From NCBI GenBank assembly GCA_004322045.1, contig SCRN01000039.1:1-54088 (forward strand): a stretch of DNA of 54,088 nt. The letters are read 5' to 3'. This DNA is from Paraburkholderia sp. (GTDB taxonomy: Bacteria; Pseudomonadota; Gammaproteobacteria; Burkholderiales; Burkholderiaceae). Every line of letters starts with the position of its first letter. Position 1 is the first letter of the stretch. Under the pieces are notes generated by a model that was not told where the DNA came from, searched no databases, and saw only the letters and a program-made list of their open reading frames with translations. This document shows positions 33,108 through 43,609 of the stretch, piece after piece. Both the position numbers and the translations under genes were made by a program.

Positions 33108-34055
33108 TCAGCGTTGCAGACCGGCGTGCTCGTCCGCGCCGATGCTCAAGTTCATGCATTGAATGGCCGCGCCCGAGGCGCCCTTGCCGAGATTGTCGAG
33201 CCGTGCAACCGTGACGAACCGTTCTTCGTTGCCGAAGACGAACAGGTCGACGCGATTCGTGTCGTTGCTCGCCTGCACGTCGAAGAAGCCCGCGTCGAGG
33301 TTGTCATCGGCATCGAACGGCGCGACGCGCACGAACGCTTCGCCCGCATAGTATTCGGCCAATAGCGCTTGCACGTCGCGCGGGCCGACGCGCTTGGCGA
33401 GTTGGCTTGGCGAGAAATACGTCGTGGCGGCAAGACCCTTGTAAAACGGCCCGACTATCGGCGTGAAGATCGGCGCCGTTTTCAGGCCGGTATGTGCCGC
33501 CATTTCGGGTAAATGCTTGTGCCCGAGCGCGAGCGCGTAGGGCCGCGGGCTTTGCAGCTTCGGATTGGCCGCGCCTTCGTAGTCGGCGATCATCTTCTTG
33601 CCGCCGCCGCTGTACCCCGTGATCGAATGGCAATGCGCAGCGAAATCGGGCGAGACGAGGCCCGCGTCGACGAGCGGGCGCATGGCCAGCACGAACGCCG
33701 ATGCATGGCAGCCCGGGACGGCGATGCGCTTGGCCGTACGCAGACGCTCGCGCTGGGCGCGCGTGAGTTCGGGCAGGCCGTAGGCCCAATCGGCATGGGT
33801 GCGAAACGCCGTGCTCGCATCGATGAGCACCGTATGCGTGTTCTCGACGAGGCTCGCCGATTCGCGCGAGGCGACATCGGGCAAGCACAGGAACGTGACG
33901 TCCGAGGCGTTGATGAGGCGGCGGCGCTCATCGATATCCTTGCGCTTCGATTCCTCGATGCGGAGCACTTCGACGTCGGTGCGGCGCGACAGGTATTCGA
34001 AAATCTTCAGACCCGTCGTGCCTTCCTGTCCGTCGACAAAAACTTTCGTGCTCAT
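33108..34055 (-). CDS. argC: N-acetyl-gamma-glutamyl-phosphate reductase, short (type 2) form
   Basis: A 315-residue NADPH-dependent enzyme converting N-acetylglutamyl phosphate to N-acetylglutamate semialdehyde in arginine synthesis. Marks: [18 protein letters not shown] (dinucleotide binding), [12 protein letters not shown], the catalytic Cys in VPGCHASAF, and [17 protein letters not shown]. The length and [10 protein letters not shown] motif identify the short ArgC class (AGPR type 2), distinct from the ~345-residue form. No other arg genes flank it. Monocistronic, with its own terminator. Confidence 0.95.
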   Translation of the reverse strand: MSTKVFVDGQEGTTGLKIFEYLSRRTDVEVLRIEESKRKDIDERRRLINASDVTFLCLPDVASRESASLVENTHTVLIDASTAFRTHADWAYGLPELTRAQRERLRTAKRIAVPGCHASAFVLAMRPLVDAGLVSPDFAAHCHSITGYSGGGKKMIADYEGAANPKLQSPRPYALALGHKHLPEMAAHTGLKTAPIFTPIVGPFYKGLAATTYFSPSQLAKRVGPRDVQALLAEYYAGEAFVRVAPFDADDNLDAGFFDVQASNDTNRVDLFVFGNEERFVTVARLDNLGKGASGAAIQCMNLSIGADEHAGLQR

Positions 34056-34206
34056 TTCGATCTCGCTATGTGGCCGGTTGAGATGGCGCCCGTTCGTGGC
34101 GCGAAACCATGATTTTAAGGGTTAACGGGAGTTGCGGAGGAATTTCGGCGCGAAACGGCACGTTGCCGCCAGAAGCCGCCCGAACGCCTGAGCGGGCAAT
34201 CGCGCT

Positions 34207-34815
34207 TCAGCGCCCGTAGGTCACCGTCAACTGGGCCTTGGCGAGCACGGAGGTGTTGATCTCGTGATCGAACATCAGCGCATGGCGGGCCGGCCCCAGC
34301 CGCAAGTCCGAGGTGTTCAGCGCGAACACGGTAAGGACATAGCGGTGCCGCTTGCCGGGCGGTGGGCAAGGGCCGCCGTAGCCGGTCTCGCCGTAATCGT
34401 TGCGCGCCTCGATCGCACCGATATGCTTGATGGCGCCCGAGGCGCTCGCATTGGACGGCAACGAGCGAACGCTGCTCGGGATCTCGGCGACAGCCCAATG
34501 CCACCATCCGGGGCCGGGGGCGTCGAGATCGAACAGGGTGACGGCGAAGCTTTTGGTGCCGGGCGGCGCGTTGTGCCACGACAGTTGCGGCGACGCGTTC
34601 TCGCCTTTGCAGTCGTCCTTGTCGTAGACCTGCGCGATCGGGGCCGACGCCCCATCGCGCAAATCGCTGCTCGTCACGGTGAAAGGGCTCTGCGCTGCTA
34701 CGGGGCTCAGGCGCGCGGCGCACCAGGCGATGCACAGCGCAGCGACGCCTACGGCGGCTCGCCTAGGCGGTCGCCCGGCGAAAACCGATGCGACGACTTC
34801 GCAGTGATTGCGCAT
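34207..34815 (-). CDS. YbhB/YbcL-type PEBP (Raf-kinase-inhibitor-like) exported protein
   Basis: A 202-residue protein with an N-terminal signal peptide (ending about AARLSPVAAQS). PEBP marks: APIAQVYDKDDCKGENASPQLSWHNAPPGTKSFAVTLFDLDAPGPGWWHWAV, the GGPCPPPGKRHRYVLTVFAL ligand-binding loop and LKA/LAKAQLTVTYGR at the C-terminus. Bacterial members are of uncertain function, possibly periplasmic ligand binding. It starts at ATG 34815, divergent from the response regulator at 34997 with 181 bases between. Confidence 0.88.
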   Translation of the reverse strand: MRNHCEVVASVFAGRPPRRAAVGVAALCIAWCAARLSPVAAQSPFTVTSSDLRDGASAPIAQVYDKDDCKGENASPQLSWHNAPPGTKSFAVTLFDLDAPGPGWWHWAVAEIPSSVRSLPSNASASGAIKHIGAIEARNDYGETGYGGPCPPPGKRHRYVLTVFALNTSDLRLGPARHALMFDHEINTSVLAKAQLTVTYGR

Positions 34816-34996
34816 GAGCCGATTCCCCGGTCGACGGCGAGAGCAGAGACCGCATGCGGCCCATTTTTCGACGAAAGCATGCCGCAGCGCGGTAGCCAGT
34901 CTAACATCGTCGTCCTTCGCGCGTGGCAGCCGCGCGCCCAGTGTGCACGGGCGGCACGCGCGACCGAACCTCTCGCAAATCAATCGTCATCGTCAA

Positions 34997-35809
34997 ATGA
35001 ACGAATCCGCTTCGACACTTCCTTCTTGCGGCGCGCAGGCAATGCGGCCCACGCGCGTCGTCGTCGCCGACGATCACCCCATTATCTTGCTCGGCGTGCG
35101 CCATGCGCTCGATGCCTTCGACGACATCGCCTTGCTCGGGCAGGCGCGCCAATCCACCGAACTCGTGGAGATGCTGCAGCGCGCGCCGGCCGATGTGGTC
35201 GTGACCGACCTTTCCATGCCGGGCGGGCGGTACGGCGACGGTCTCGCGTTGATCGGCTATTTGCGGCGGCATTTTCCCGACCTGCGCATCGTGGTCCTGA
35301 CCATGCTCGGCAACGGCGCGCTGCTGCGGCGCCTGTTCGATGCGGGCGCGGTGACCGTCGTCGGCAAGTGCGACGACCTTTTGCATATCGGTTTGGCAGT
35401 GCGCCACGCGATGCGCGGGCTGCGCCACGTGAGCCCGTCGCTGCGCATGGCGCTCGAGCGGGCGCAGGCCGGCGGCGACGGCATGGCGGCATTGCCGGCG
35501 TTGTCGCCTCGGGAGATCGAAGTCGTGCGCCTATTCGCCTCGGGGCTCAGCGTGAGCGAAATCGGCCATCAATTGAATCGCAGCATCAAGACGATCAGCT
35601 CGCACAAGATGACGGCGCTGCGCAAACTGGGCTTGACGGGCGATGCGCAGCTCATCGAATACGCCCGTGTGAACGGCTTGAGTCACGGCGGCCTCGCGCG
35701 CGGCGAGCCGTTGCATCGTCGCGGGCGCTGGCGCGTGGAGCCGCTCGGGGAGCGTGGCGGGCCTAAAGGCCGGTGCGGGGTGCGAAGAAAGCGGGCGGCG
35801 CGCGCGTAG
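34997..35809 (+). CDS. NarL/LuxR-type response regulator
   Basis: A 270-residue two-domain regulator. Receiver: acidic pair Asp25-Asp26 (VVADDHP), phospho-acceptor Asp71 (VVTDLSMPGG), switch Thr in VVLTMLGNG and Lys in VGKCDD. Output: LuxR-type HTH LSPREIEVVRLFASGLSVSEIGHQLNRSIKTISSHKMTALRKLGL. The pattern (GGRYGDGLALIGYL, KCDD..HIG.AVR) resembles the RcsB/BvgA-like group. The C-terminal ~50 residues after the HTH are Arg/Gly-rich and non-conserved. No sensor kinase lies beside it, so it is an orphan here. Confidence 0.9.
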   Translation: MNESASTLPSCGAQAMRPTRVVVADDHPIILLGVRHALDAFDDIALLGQARQSTELVEMLQRAPADVVVTDLSMPGGRYGDGLALIGYLRRHFPDLRIVVLTMLGNGALLRRLFDAGAVTVVGKCDDLLHIGLAVRHAMRGLRHVSPSLRMALERAQAGGDGMAALPALSPREIEVVRLFASGLSVSEIGHQLNRSIKTISSHKMTALRKLGLTGDAQLIEYARVNGLSHGGLARGEPLHRRGRWRVEPLGERGGPKGRCGVRRKRAARA

Positions 35810-35871
35810 CTTGTACGTTGGCGCCGCCGAGCGTCGCGTAAGGCCGGGGGCCTCACGCGCTTTGGCTTGCG

Positions 35872-36558
35872 TTACTGCGGCGTGGCGGTTGCGCCGCCAT
35901 GCGCGGCCGACCACTCTGCCGGCGCGTGCAGGAACTTCTCGACTTCATCGAGCGTTTTCGAATCGAAATAGCCCGACGCTTTGGCGACGCGCAGCACGTC
36001 CCACCAGGTGGCTAGCGCGTGCAAGTCGACGTCGATGTCTTTGAGCACCGAGAGGCTTTCTTTGAAGATGTTGTAGTGAAACAGCACGAAGCAGTGATTG
36101 ACCCGCGCGCCCGCGGTGCGCAGCGCGTTGATGAAATTGATCTTGCTGCGGCTGTCGGTCGTCAGATCCTCGACGAGCAGGACGCGCGAGCCTTCTTCCA
36201 GATGCCCCTCGATTTGAGCATTGCGGCCGAAGCCCTTCGGCTTTTTGCGCACGTACTGCATCGGCACCATCATGCGGTCGGCGATCCACGCGGCGAACGG
36301 AATGCCCGCCGTTTCGCCGCCGGCCACGGCGTCGATCTGCTCGTAACCGACATCGCGCAAGATCGTCGTTTCAGCCATTTCCATCAGCGCGCGGCGCACG
36401 CGCGGGTAGGAAATCAGCTTGCGGCAGTCGATGTACACGGGGCTGGCCCACCCCGAGGTGAAGATGAACGGCTTTTCGGCGTTGAAATGCACGGCTTGCA
36501 CTTCGAGCAGAATCTTGGCTGTCGTATCGGAGATCGTTTGGCGATCGAGGCCTGTCAT
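35872..36558 (-). CDS. pyrE: Orotate phosphoribosyltransferase
   Basis: A 228-residue enzyme forming orotidine monophosphate from orotate and PRPP in pyrimidine synthesis. It has the PRPP-binding motif [14 protein letters not shown], the [19 protein letters not shown] segment and [19 protein letters not shown]. Length fits the family. It is divergent from maeB, an arrangement common in Burkholderia relatives, and its 3' end faces the response regulator gene, 62 bases away. Confidence 0.95.
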   Translation of the reverse strand: MTGLDRQTISDTTAKILLEVQAVHFNAEKPFIFTSGWASPVYIDCRKLISYPRVRRALMEMAETTILRDVGYEQIDAVAGGETAGIPFAAWIADRMMVPMQYVRKKPKGFGRNAQIEGHLEEGSRVLLVEDLTTDSRSKINFINALRTAGARVNHCFVLFHYNIFKESLSVLKDIDVDLHALATWWDVLRVAKASGYFDSKTLDEVEKFLHAPAEWSAAHGGATATPQ

Positions 36559-36865
36559 GGGCGAATCCTTGGATGATGGGCGTGAGGTGGGCGGTTTGCC
36601 CGTTGGCGCAGGCGTATTTGCTGCGCGCGTAGGCGTGTATTTTACCCGACTTCCGAACCCGGCCCGCTGGAAACGGAGATTAGGGGGTGTACACTAGGCG
36701 CCCCGCGAAACGCTCTCGCGCCGTCTGCCTTACCCCCGGCAGGCGCGGCGCCGCGCCCAAACGGCGCAAGCATCGACTGCCGCAGTCGCTACCTTGCCGG
36801 CTTGCCCGGCGCGGCCCCGGCGTGAGCGTGGCGGCCAAATTCAATTACGTCTCGCAGGCTCAAAT

Positions 36866-39136
36866 ATGGACGAACAACTGAAGCAAAGCGCCCTCGCATA
36901 TCACCAGAATCCCAAGCCCGGCAAGATCTCGGTCACGCCCACCAAGCCGCTATCGAACCAGCTCGACCTCTCGCTCGCGTACTCGCCGGGCGTGGCGGCG
37001 GCTTGCGAGGCGATTCACGCCGATCCGCTCGACGCGCAAAAGTACACGTCGCGCGGCAATCTCGTCGGCGTCGTGACCAACGGCACGGCGGTGCTCGGCC
37101 TGGGCAACATCGGCCCGCTCGCCGCCAAGCCCGTCATGGAAGGCAAGGGGTGCCTCTTCAAGAAGTTCGCCGGCATCGACGTGTTCGACATCGAATTGGC
37201 CGAGTCCGACCCCGACAAGCTCGTCGAGGCGATCGCCATGCTCGAGCCGACGCTCGGCGGCATCAATCTCGAGGACATCAAAGCGCCCGAGTGCTTCTAT
37301 ATCGAGCAGAAGCTGCGCGAGCGCATGAAAATTCCCGTCTTCCACGACGATCAGCACGGCACGGCGATCATTGCATCGGCCGCCATCCTGAACGGCTTGA
37401 AAGTGGTGGGTAAGGAGCTGTCGAAGGTCAAGCTCGTCTGTTCGGGCGCCGGTGCCGCCGCGATCGCTTGTCTCGACTTGCTCGTGAAGCTCGGGCTGTC
37501 CAAAGAGAACGTGCTCGTCGCCGATTCGAAGGGCGTCATCTACGAAGGCCGGGGCAACCTGGATCCCTCGAAGGCGCGCTACGCGGCCGTGACCGACGCA
37601 CGCACGCTGGCCGACGCGATCAAATCGGCCGATGTCTTCCTCGGCTGCTCGAGCGCGGGCGTGCTCAAGCCTGAGATGGTCAAGGAGATGGGCGAGAAGC
37701 CACTCATCTTGGCGCTCGCCAACCCCGAGCCCGAGATTCGTCCCGAAGACGCGAAGGCCGTGCGCCCCGACGCCATCATCGCCACGGGTCGCTCCGACTA
37801 TCCGAATCAGGTCAACAACGTCCTGTGCTTTCCGTTCATCTTCCGCGGTGCGCTCGACGTCGGCGCGACCACGATCACCGAAGAGATGAAGCTCGCTTGC
37901 GTGCGCGCGATCGCCGAGCTGGCCGAAGAAACGGATCAGGGCGACGAAGTGGCGAAGGCGTACGAAGGCCATTCGCTCGAATTCGGCCCTGAGTATTTGA
38001 TTCCGAAGCCGTTCGATCCGCGTCTCATCATCAAGATCGCGCCGGCCGTTGCGCAAGCGGCGATGGATTCGGGCGTGGCCACGCGTCCGATCCAAGACAT
38101 GGACGCTTATCGCGAGCAACTTGGCACCACGGTCTATCGCACGGGCATGGTCATGCGCCCCGTGTTTGCCGCGGCCAAGAAGAATGCCGCGCGAATCGTC
38201 TTCGCCGAGGGCGAGGACGAGCGCGTGCTGCGCGCCGCGCAATTCGTGCTGATGGAGAAAATCGCCAAGCCGATCATCGTCGGCCGGCCGTCGGTTGTCG
38301 ACATGCGTCTGAAGAAAATGGGCTCGAAGCTGAAGGCCGGCGCCGATTTCGAGATCGTCAATCCCGAGGACGATCCGCGCTTCACGCAGAGCTGGCAGCT
38401 CTATCACGAGATCGGCGCACGCGACGGCGTGACGCCCGAGATCGCGAAGGCCGCGATGCGCAAGTTCAACACGCTGATCGGCGCGATCCTGATTCGCCTG
38501 GGCCAAGCCGACGGCATGATCTGCGGCATGATCGACACTTACCACAGCCATTTGAAGTACATCGAGCAGGTGCTCGGTCGCGCGCCGCAAGCCGAGCATT
38601 ACGCGGCGATGAATCTGCTCATGCTGCCGGGCCGCAATCTGTTCATCTGCGATACGTACGTCAACGACGTGCCGAGCGCCGAGCAGTTGGCCGATATGGC
38701 GATTCTGGCCGCGCGCGAAATCGAGCGGTTCGGCATCGTGCCGAAGATCGCGCTGCTGTCGAACTCGAACTTCGGCAGCGCGCCGTCGTCGACGTCGCAG
38801 CGGATGGCGGCCGCGCGCAAGATGCTCGCTGAGCGCGCGCCGCACCTCGAGGTCGACGGTGAAATGCACGGCGATGCGGCGTTGTCCGAAGTCATCCGCA
38901 AGCAGTCGTTCCCGGGCACGACGCTCACGGGCGAAGCGAACCTGCTGTTGATGCCAAACGTCGAAGCGGCGAACATCGCCTACAACCTGTTGAAGATGGT
39001 TGGCGGCGAAGGCGTGACGGTGGGGCCGTTCTTGCTCGGCGCGGATAAACCCGTGCATATCCTCACGCCCGCAGCGACGGTGCGGCGGATCATCAATATG
39101 ACGGCGGTCGCCGCGGCGAACGTGCGGGCGCAGTAA
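36866..39136 (+). CDS. maeB: NADP-dependent malic enzyme with C-terminal phosphotransacetylase-like domain
   Basis: A 756-residue enzyme decarboxylating malate to pyruvate and generating NADPH. The N-terminal ~425 residues are the malic enzyme: [36 protein letters not shown] with the metal-binding Asp pair, and the nucleotide-binding [16 protein letters not shown]. The C-terminal ~330 residues match phosphate acetyl/butyryltransferase ([29 protein letters not shown]), usually regulatory and binding acetyl-CoA. The start ATG at 36866 follows GCAGG; the in-frame extension to 36794 is unlikely. Confidence 0.95.
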   Translation: MDEQLKQSALAYHQNPKPGKISVTPTKPLSNQLDLSLAYSPGVAAACEAIHADPLDAQKYTSRGNLVGVVTNGTAVLGLGNIGPLAAKPVMEGKGCLFKKFAGIDVFDIELAESDPDKLVEAIAMLEPTLGGINLEDIKAPECFYIEQKLRERMKIPVFHDDQHGTAIIASAAILNGLKVVGKELSKVKLVCSGAGAAAIACLDLLVKLGLSKENVLVADSKGVIYEGRGNLDPSKARYAAVTDARTLADAIKSADVFLGCSSAGVLKPEMVKEMGEKPLILALANPEPEIRPEDAKAVRPDAIIATGRSDYPNQVNNVLCFPFIFRGALDVGATTITEEMKLACVRAIAELAEETDQGDEVAKAYEGHSLEFGPEYLIPKPFDPRLIIKIAPAVAQAAMDSGVATRPIQDMDAYREQLGTTVYRTGMVMRPVFAAAKKNAARIVFAEGEDERVLRAAQFVLMEKIAKPIIVGRPSVVDMRLKKMGSKLKAGADFEIVNPEDDPRFTQSWQLYHEIGARDGVTPEIAKAAMRKFNTLIGAILIRLGQADGMICGMIDTYHSHLKYIEQVLGRAPQAEHYAAMNLLMLPGRNLFICDTYVNDVPSAEQLADMAILAAREIERFGIVPKIALLSNSNFGSAPSSTSQRMAAARKMLAERAPHLEVDGEMHGDAALSEVIRKQSFPGTTLTGEANLLLMPNVEAANIAYNLLKMVGGEGVTVGPFLLGADKPVHILTPAATVRRIINMTAVAAANVRAQ

Positions 39137-39263
39137 CGGACGACGCTTTTAACTGGCTGCTCTCACCCATCCCGGGCGGGTCTCGGCGCTCGGCTTCCGA
39201 CGCATACGATAGACCCGCCCAATGGGAGGTGCTGATGCCCCCGCTCTTTTCGATTGAAGGGCG

Positions 39264-39740
39264 CTAGCATGGTGGCGGTTGCTCGCTGGCGCAATTCCAA
39301 ACATGGCAATTGCATTGCTCGTCGCAAAATGTTCCCCAGCAATACGGTACATTTGGATCGCAGGTATGTTGGGAGTCGCACGGGCACGTGCAAGGCTGCC
39401 CCTGGCTCATGGCCATCTTCGGCAACGCGGAATATAAGGCAATCGCCGTCAGGGTTTTGGTAAAAGTGCCCAGCATTTTTCGTCTGGGCACCTCTATGGA
39501 TGGTGATGGGCCGAGGTTGCGACGAGCCGATACCCTCACCGAAAAGGCGATGATGTGCGCCAGCCACAAAATGGTGAGACCTCCGGCGCATATGGTGGCT
39601 GGGAGGGCTATTGATTTTGGAAAATAGTAAAAGAGAATCGATGCAATTCCGATGCTAATTATTGAGGAAATAAATGATTTTCTGATGCACTTCGGGCAAT
39701 GTCCTAGGTTTGTCCAGGCGATCTGAAAAAGCGATTTCAT
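39264..39740 (-). CDS. Cys-rich membrane protein of unknown function
   Basis: A 158-residue protein starting at ATG 39740 with AAGGAAT upstream. Residues 13-23 carry a CPKC pair (GHCPKC); two hydrophobic segments follow (about 23-41 and 43-70), then a basic linker. Residues 89-113 (MLGTF...ALPKMAMSQ) look like an internal signal peptide or third TM helix, and the last 42 residues contain ten Cys (117, 119, 121, 127, 134, 139, 143, 145, 150 and the final residue 158), arranged as CxCxC and CNC clusters. Nothing I know matches. The region is A+T-richer than its neighbours, suggesting a recently acquired gene. It could be a disulfide-rich secreted peptide, a metal-binding protein, or a precursor peptide. 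The 127 bases towards maeB hold nothing. Confidence 0.7.
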   Translation of the reverse strand: MKSLFQIAWTNLGHCPKCIRKSFISSIISIGIASILFYYFPKSIALPATICAGGLTILWLAHIIAFSVRVSARRNLGPSPSIEVPRRKMLGTFTKTLTAIALYSALPKMAMSQGQPCTCPCDSQHTCDPNVPYCWGTFCDEQCNCHVWNCASEQPPPC

Positions 39741-39909
39741 AGGGATTCCTTTTAATCTTGGTGAGAATCCGAGTCGAAGCATCGCCTCAATCGTCACTTC
39801 GTTTGTTGCGAACAAAGGACCGAGGACAAAGGTAATTTAGTCGATGCGAGGGAGAAAGCAATCGGTGTATCGGAGAAATCGCTTTGAATCGACGGGGAGA
39901 GAGTTTTGA

Positions 39910-39926
39910 TGCCCATATGTTGGGCA
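39910..39926. promoter_or_regulatory. Dyad TGCCCA-N5-TGGGCA upstream of the Cys-rich gene
   Basis: A perfect 6-bp inverted repeat with a 5-base spacer, 170 bases upstream of the Cys-rich start in A+T-rich non-coding DNA; its position suits an operator for that gene, but no binder can be named. Confidence 0.35.
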
Positions 39927-39970
39927 CGAGTTGAGTTGCGTATTTAAGGTGTGGTCTTAAAGCGCTGCTG

Positions 39971-40006
39971 GAAAAATAAAGTCCCGCGTTTCGAACAACG
40001 CGGGAC
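39971..40006 (-). terminator. Rho-independent terminator of the indolepyruvate oxidoreductase gene
   Basis: On the minus strand GTCCCGCGTT and AACGCGGGAC (39981-40006) pair perfectly around a 6-base loop and are followed by TTTATTTTTC. It lies 15 bases past the stop at 40022. Confidence 0.92.
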
Positions 40007-40021
40007 TCCTGACAAGGCAGC

Positions 40022-43000
40022 TTACGCTGCGTGTCGTGTCGCACCGCCCGGCGTACGCCACTTCGCCAGCAGCTCACTCCACTTCACCCGCACCGCCTTC
40101 AGGTTGTTTTCCTTCACATGCCCGTAGCCGCGGATCCCATCGGGCAGATTCGCGAGCTCGATCGCGAGCGCGACGTTCTCGGCTTTGAGCCCAGCGATCA
40201 ACTCGCGCACGAGCCCTTCGTACTCGCCGATCAACGCCCGCTCCGTGCGACGCTCTTCCGTCTTGCCGAACACGTCGAACGCCGAGCCGCGCAGGAACTT
40301 CATCTTCGCGATCAGCTTGAACGCGGACAGCATCCACGGGCCGTACTGCTTCTTCACGAGATGGCCCTTGGCGTCCTTCTTCGCAAGGAGCGGCGGCGCG
40401 AGATGGTAGTTCAGCTTCCAATCGCCTTCGAACTGTTCCTTCAGTTTCGCGAGGAACGCCGGATCCGTCTGCAGGCGCGCGACTTCATACTCGTCTTTGT
40501 ACGCCATCAGCTTGTACAGATTGCGCGCGACGGCTTCCGTCAACGGCTCGCTGACGGCGCTGGCGTCGGTGAGCGGGCGCTCGGCCGCCCGCACTTGCGA
40601 GACGAGGCTTTCGTAGCGCTTGGCGTACGCCACATCCTGGTACGCGGTCAAAAGCTCGATGCGCTTGGCGATCAACGCATCGACCGACTTCTTCGTATGC
40701 AGCGAGATCACCGTCGCGCCCGCGTCCTGCGCGCCGGCGGCGGGCTTGGCTGCGCGCTCGACGCTCGCCAAGTCGTGCGCCGCGCGCCGGCCCCATTCGA
40801 ATGCGGCGAGGTTCTTCTCTACTTGAACGGCATTGAGTTCGATCGCGCGCACGAGCGAGCGATGCGAGAGCGGCAGCCACCCGCGCTGCCATGCATAACC
40901 GAGCACGAACGGGTTCGTGTAGATCGCGTCGCCGAGCAATGCGACGGCGAAGCGATTTGCATCGATGAGATCGACGTGCTCGCCGGCAGCCGCGCGGACA
41001 TCCTGCTCCGTGCTCACGCCGGGGAAGGTCCAATTCGGATTCTTGATGAAATCGGCCGTCGGCGTTTTCGAGCTATTGACGACCACGCGCGTCAGCCCGA
41101 ACTTCATCCGCGAGGTGCATTCGTCGCTAGCCGTCACGATCGCATCGCAGCCGATCACGAGGTTCGCCTCGCCCATCGCAATGCGCGTGGCATGGATATC
41201 GGTGGGCGTATTGGCGATCTGCACGTGGCTCATCACGGCGCCGCCCTTTTGCGCGAGCCCGGTCACGTCGAGCACGGTCACACCCTTTTGCTCCAAGTGC
41301 GCGGCCATGCCGAGCAGCGCGCCGATCGTCACGACACCCGTGCCGCCCACGCCCGTGACGAGCACGCCGTACGGGCGCGCGATCTCGGGCATCGCCGGCT
41401 CGGGGATCGCCGGCAGATCGCCGTTGGCCTTCGCGTCGACCGCCTTGGGCTTGCGCAACTGCCCGCCTTCCACCGTGACGAAACTCGGGCAAAAGCCCTT
41501 CAAGCACGAGAAGTCCTTGTTGCAACTCGATTGATTGATCTGCCGTTTGGTACCCAGTTCGGTTTCGAGCGGCTCGACCGACAAGCAGTTCGACTGCACC
41601 GAGCAATCGCCGCAGCCTTCGCAGACCGCTTCGTTGATCACGACGCGCCGCGCCGGATCGGGGAACTCGCCCTTCTTGCGGCGACGACGCTTCTCGGTCG
41701 CGCAGGTCTGATCGTAGATGAGGATCGTCGTGCCTTCGATCTCGCGCAGTTCGCGCTGCACCTCATCGAGCTGATCGCGATGGTGGATCGTCACGCCCGG
41801 GGCGAGCAGCGTCGTGCCGTGGTACTTCTGCGGCTCGTCGGTGACGATGACGATCTTCTTCGCGCCTTCCGCGGCAAGTTGATGCGTGATCTGCGGCACC
41901 GTCAACACGCCGTCGACGGGCTGGCCGCCCGTCATCGCCACGGCATCGTTGTAGAGAATCTTGTAGGTAATGTTCGCCTTGGCAGAAATCGCCGCGCGAA
42001 TCGCGAGCAGTCCCGAATGGAAGTAGGTGCCGTCGCCGAGATTGGCGAACACGTGCTTTTCATTCGTGAACGGCGCTTGGCCCGTCCAGGCCACGCCTTC
42101 GCCGCCCATTTGGCTGAACGTGCTCGTATTGCGGTCCATCCAGACCGTCATGTAATGGCAGCCGATGCCGGCCATCGCGCGCGAGCCGTCGGGCACATTC
42201 GTCGATGTGTTGTGCGGACAGCCGGAGCAGAACCATGGTTTGCGCTCGGCGGTGACGCGCGGCTTGGCCAGTGCCTTCTCCTTGGCCTCGATCACGGCGA
42301 TGCGCGCCGCGATGCGCTCGCGCACATCCGAGGGCAATTCGAATTTCTCGAGCCGCGTCGCGATCGCCTTGGCAATCAGCGCGGGCGAAAGCTCATAGTG
42401 CGCGGGCAGCAGCCAGTTGCCCATCGGCACGGACCACTCGCCGCCCGCGCCGTCCTTCTCGTCGAACTTGCCGAACACGCGCGGGCGCTGCGCGTCGGGC
42501 CAGTTGTATAACTCTTCCTTGATCGCGTATTCGAGAATCTGGCGTTTCTCTTCGACGACGAGAATCTCGTCGAGCCCGCGCGCGAAGGCTTGCGCGCCTT
42601 GGGCTTCGAGCGGCCAGACGCAGCCCACCTTATAGAGCCGAATGCCGATGCGTGCGCAGGTCTCGTCGTCCAGGCCGAGGTCCACGAGCGCCTGGCGCAC
42701 GTCCAGATACGCCTTGCCGCCCGTCATGATGCCGAAGCGGGCCTGCGGCGAGTCGATCTCGACACGGTCGAGCTTGTTCGCGCGCACATAGGCGAGCGCC
42801 GCATACCATTTGTAGTCGAGCAGCCGCGCTTCTTGCACGAGCGGCGGATCGGGCCAGCGGATGTTCAGGCCGCCGTCGGGCATGGCGAAATCGGCCGGCA
42901 GCACGATTTGCATGCGATGCGGATCGATATCGACTGAAGCGGACGATTCGACGACGTCCGTCACGCATTTCATCGCCACCCATAGGCCCGAGTAGCGGCT

Positions 43001-43609
43001 CATCGCCCAGCCATGCAGCCCGAAGTCGAGGTATTCCTGAACGTTCGACGGAAAGAGGACCGGCAGGCCGCACGCCTTGAAGATATGTTCGGATTGGTGC
43101 GCGAGCGTCGAAGACTTGCAGGCGTGGTCGTCGCCGGCGAGCACCAGCACGCCGCCATGGCGCGAGGAGCCGGCCGAGTTGCCGTGCTTGAGCACGTCGC
43201 CCGAGCGATCGACGCCGGGGCCCTTGCCGTACCACATCGAGAACACCCCGTCGTACTTCGCGCCGGGGTACAGATTGACTTGCTGCGTGCCCCAGACGGC
43301 CGTCGCGGCGAGATCTTCGTTGATCCCGGGTTGGAATACGACATTGTTGGAGACGAGATGCTGCTTGGCCTTCCACAGGGCGAGGTCGAGACCGCCGAGC
43401 GGCGAGCCGCGATAGCCGGAGATGAAACCGGCGGTATTCAGTCCGGCGGCTTGGTCGCGCGCGTGTTGCAGCATCGGCAGACGCACCAGCGCCTGGATGC
43501 CGCTCATATAGGCGCGGCCGCGTTCGAGCGTGTATTTGTCGTCGAGCGTGACGGAAGATAGCGCAGCTTCGAGCGAGGCTCGCTGACCTGCGTCCAGCGG
43601 GGCATTCAT
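40022..43609 (-). CDS. Indolepyruvate ferredoxin oxidoreductase, fused alpha/beta/gamma form
   Basis: A 1195-residue cytosolic enzyme oxidatively decarboxylating arylpyruvates (indole-, phenyl-, hydroxyphenylpyruvate) to aryl-acetyl-CoA with ferredoxin. Order of domains: pyrimidine-binding half (GFISGYRGSPLGGLD), TPP-binding half (GMGGEGVAWTGQAPF region, GDGTYFHSGLLAIRAAI), a two-cluster ferredoxin-like domain (CEGCGDCSVQSNC ... CNKDFSCLKGFCPS), the gamma domain (GVLVTGVGGTGVVTIGALLGMAAHLEQKG) and a C-terminal DUF6537-like domain. Start ATG 43609 follows AGGAGT. No ferredoxin partner gene is nearby. Neighbouring hppD and paa genes put it in aromatic amino-acid breakdown. Confidence 0.92.
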   Translation of the reverse strand: MNAPLDAGQRASLEAALSSVTLDDKYTLERGRAYMSGIQALVRLPMLQHARDQAAGLNTAGFISGYRGSPLGGLDLALWKAKQHLVSNNVVFQPGINEDLAATAVWGTQQVNLYPGAKYDGVFSMWYGKGPGVDRSGDVLKHGNSAGSSRHGGVLVLAGDDHACKSSTLAHQSEHIFKACGLPVLFPSNVQEYLDFGLHGWAMSRYSGLWVAMKCVTDVVESSASVDIDPHRMQIVLPADFAMPDGGLNIRWPDPPLVQEARLLDYKWYAALAYVRANKLDRVEIDSPQARFGIMTGGKAYLDVRQALVDLGLDDETCARIGIRLYKVGCVWPLEAQGAQAFARGLDEILVVEEKRQILEYAIKEELYNWPDAQRPRVFGKFDEKDGAGGEWSVPMGNWLLPAHYELSPALIAKAIATRLEKFELPSDVRERIAARIAVIEAKEKALAKPRVTAERKPWFCSGCPHNTSTNVPDGSRAMAGIGCHYMTVWMDRNTSTFSQMGGEGVAWTGQAPFTNEKHVFANLGDGTYFHSGLLAIRAAISAKANITYKILYNDAVAMTGGQPVDGVLTVPQITHQLAAEGAKKIVIVTDEPQKYHGTTLLAPGVTIHHRDQLDEVQRELREIEGTTILIYDQTCATEKRRRRKKGEFPDPARRVVINEAVCEGCGDCSVQSNCLSVEPLETELGTKRQINQSSCNKDFSCLKGFCPSFVTVEGGQLRKPKAVDAKANGDLPAIPEPAMPEIARPYGVLVTGVGGTGVVTIGALLGMAAHLEQKGVTVLDVTGLAQKGGAVMSHVQIANTPTDIHATRIAMGEANLVIGCDAIVTASDECTSRMKFGLTRVVVNSSKTPTADFIKNPNWTFPGVSTEQDVRAAAGEHVDLIDANRFAVALLGDAIYTNPFVLGYAWQRGWLPLSHRSLVRAIELNAVQVEKNLAAFEWGRRAAHDLASVERAAKPAAGAQDAGATVISLHTKKSVDALIAKRIELLTAYQDVAYAKRYESLVSQVRAAERPLTDASAVSEPLTEAVARNLYKLMAYKDEYEVARLQTDPAFLAKLKEQFEGDWKLNYHLAPPLLAKKDAKGHLVKKQYGPWMLSAFKLIAKMKFLRGSAFDVFGKTEERRTERALIGEYEGLVRELIAGLKAENVALAIELANLPDGIRGYGHVKENNLKAVRVKWSELLAKWRTPGGATRHAA

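Noticed and set aside
36950-39058. 702-codon open frame on the minus strand across maeB
   Set aside because: It mirrors the maeB codons, is rich in His/Arg/Asp from antisense codon bias and has no homologous look; maeB is certain.
40031-42511. 826-codon plus-strand frame across the indolepyruvate oxidoreductase
   Set aside because: Antisense shadow of a high-GC gene; the minus strand shows all family motifs.
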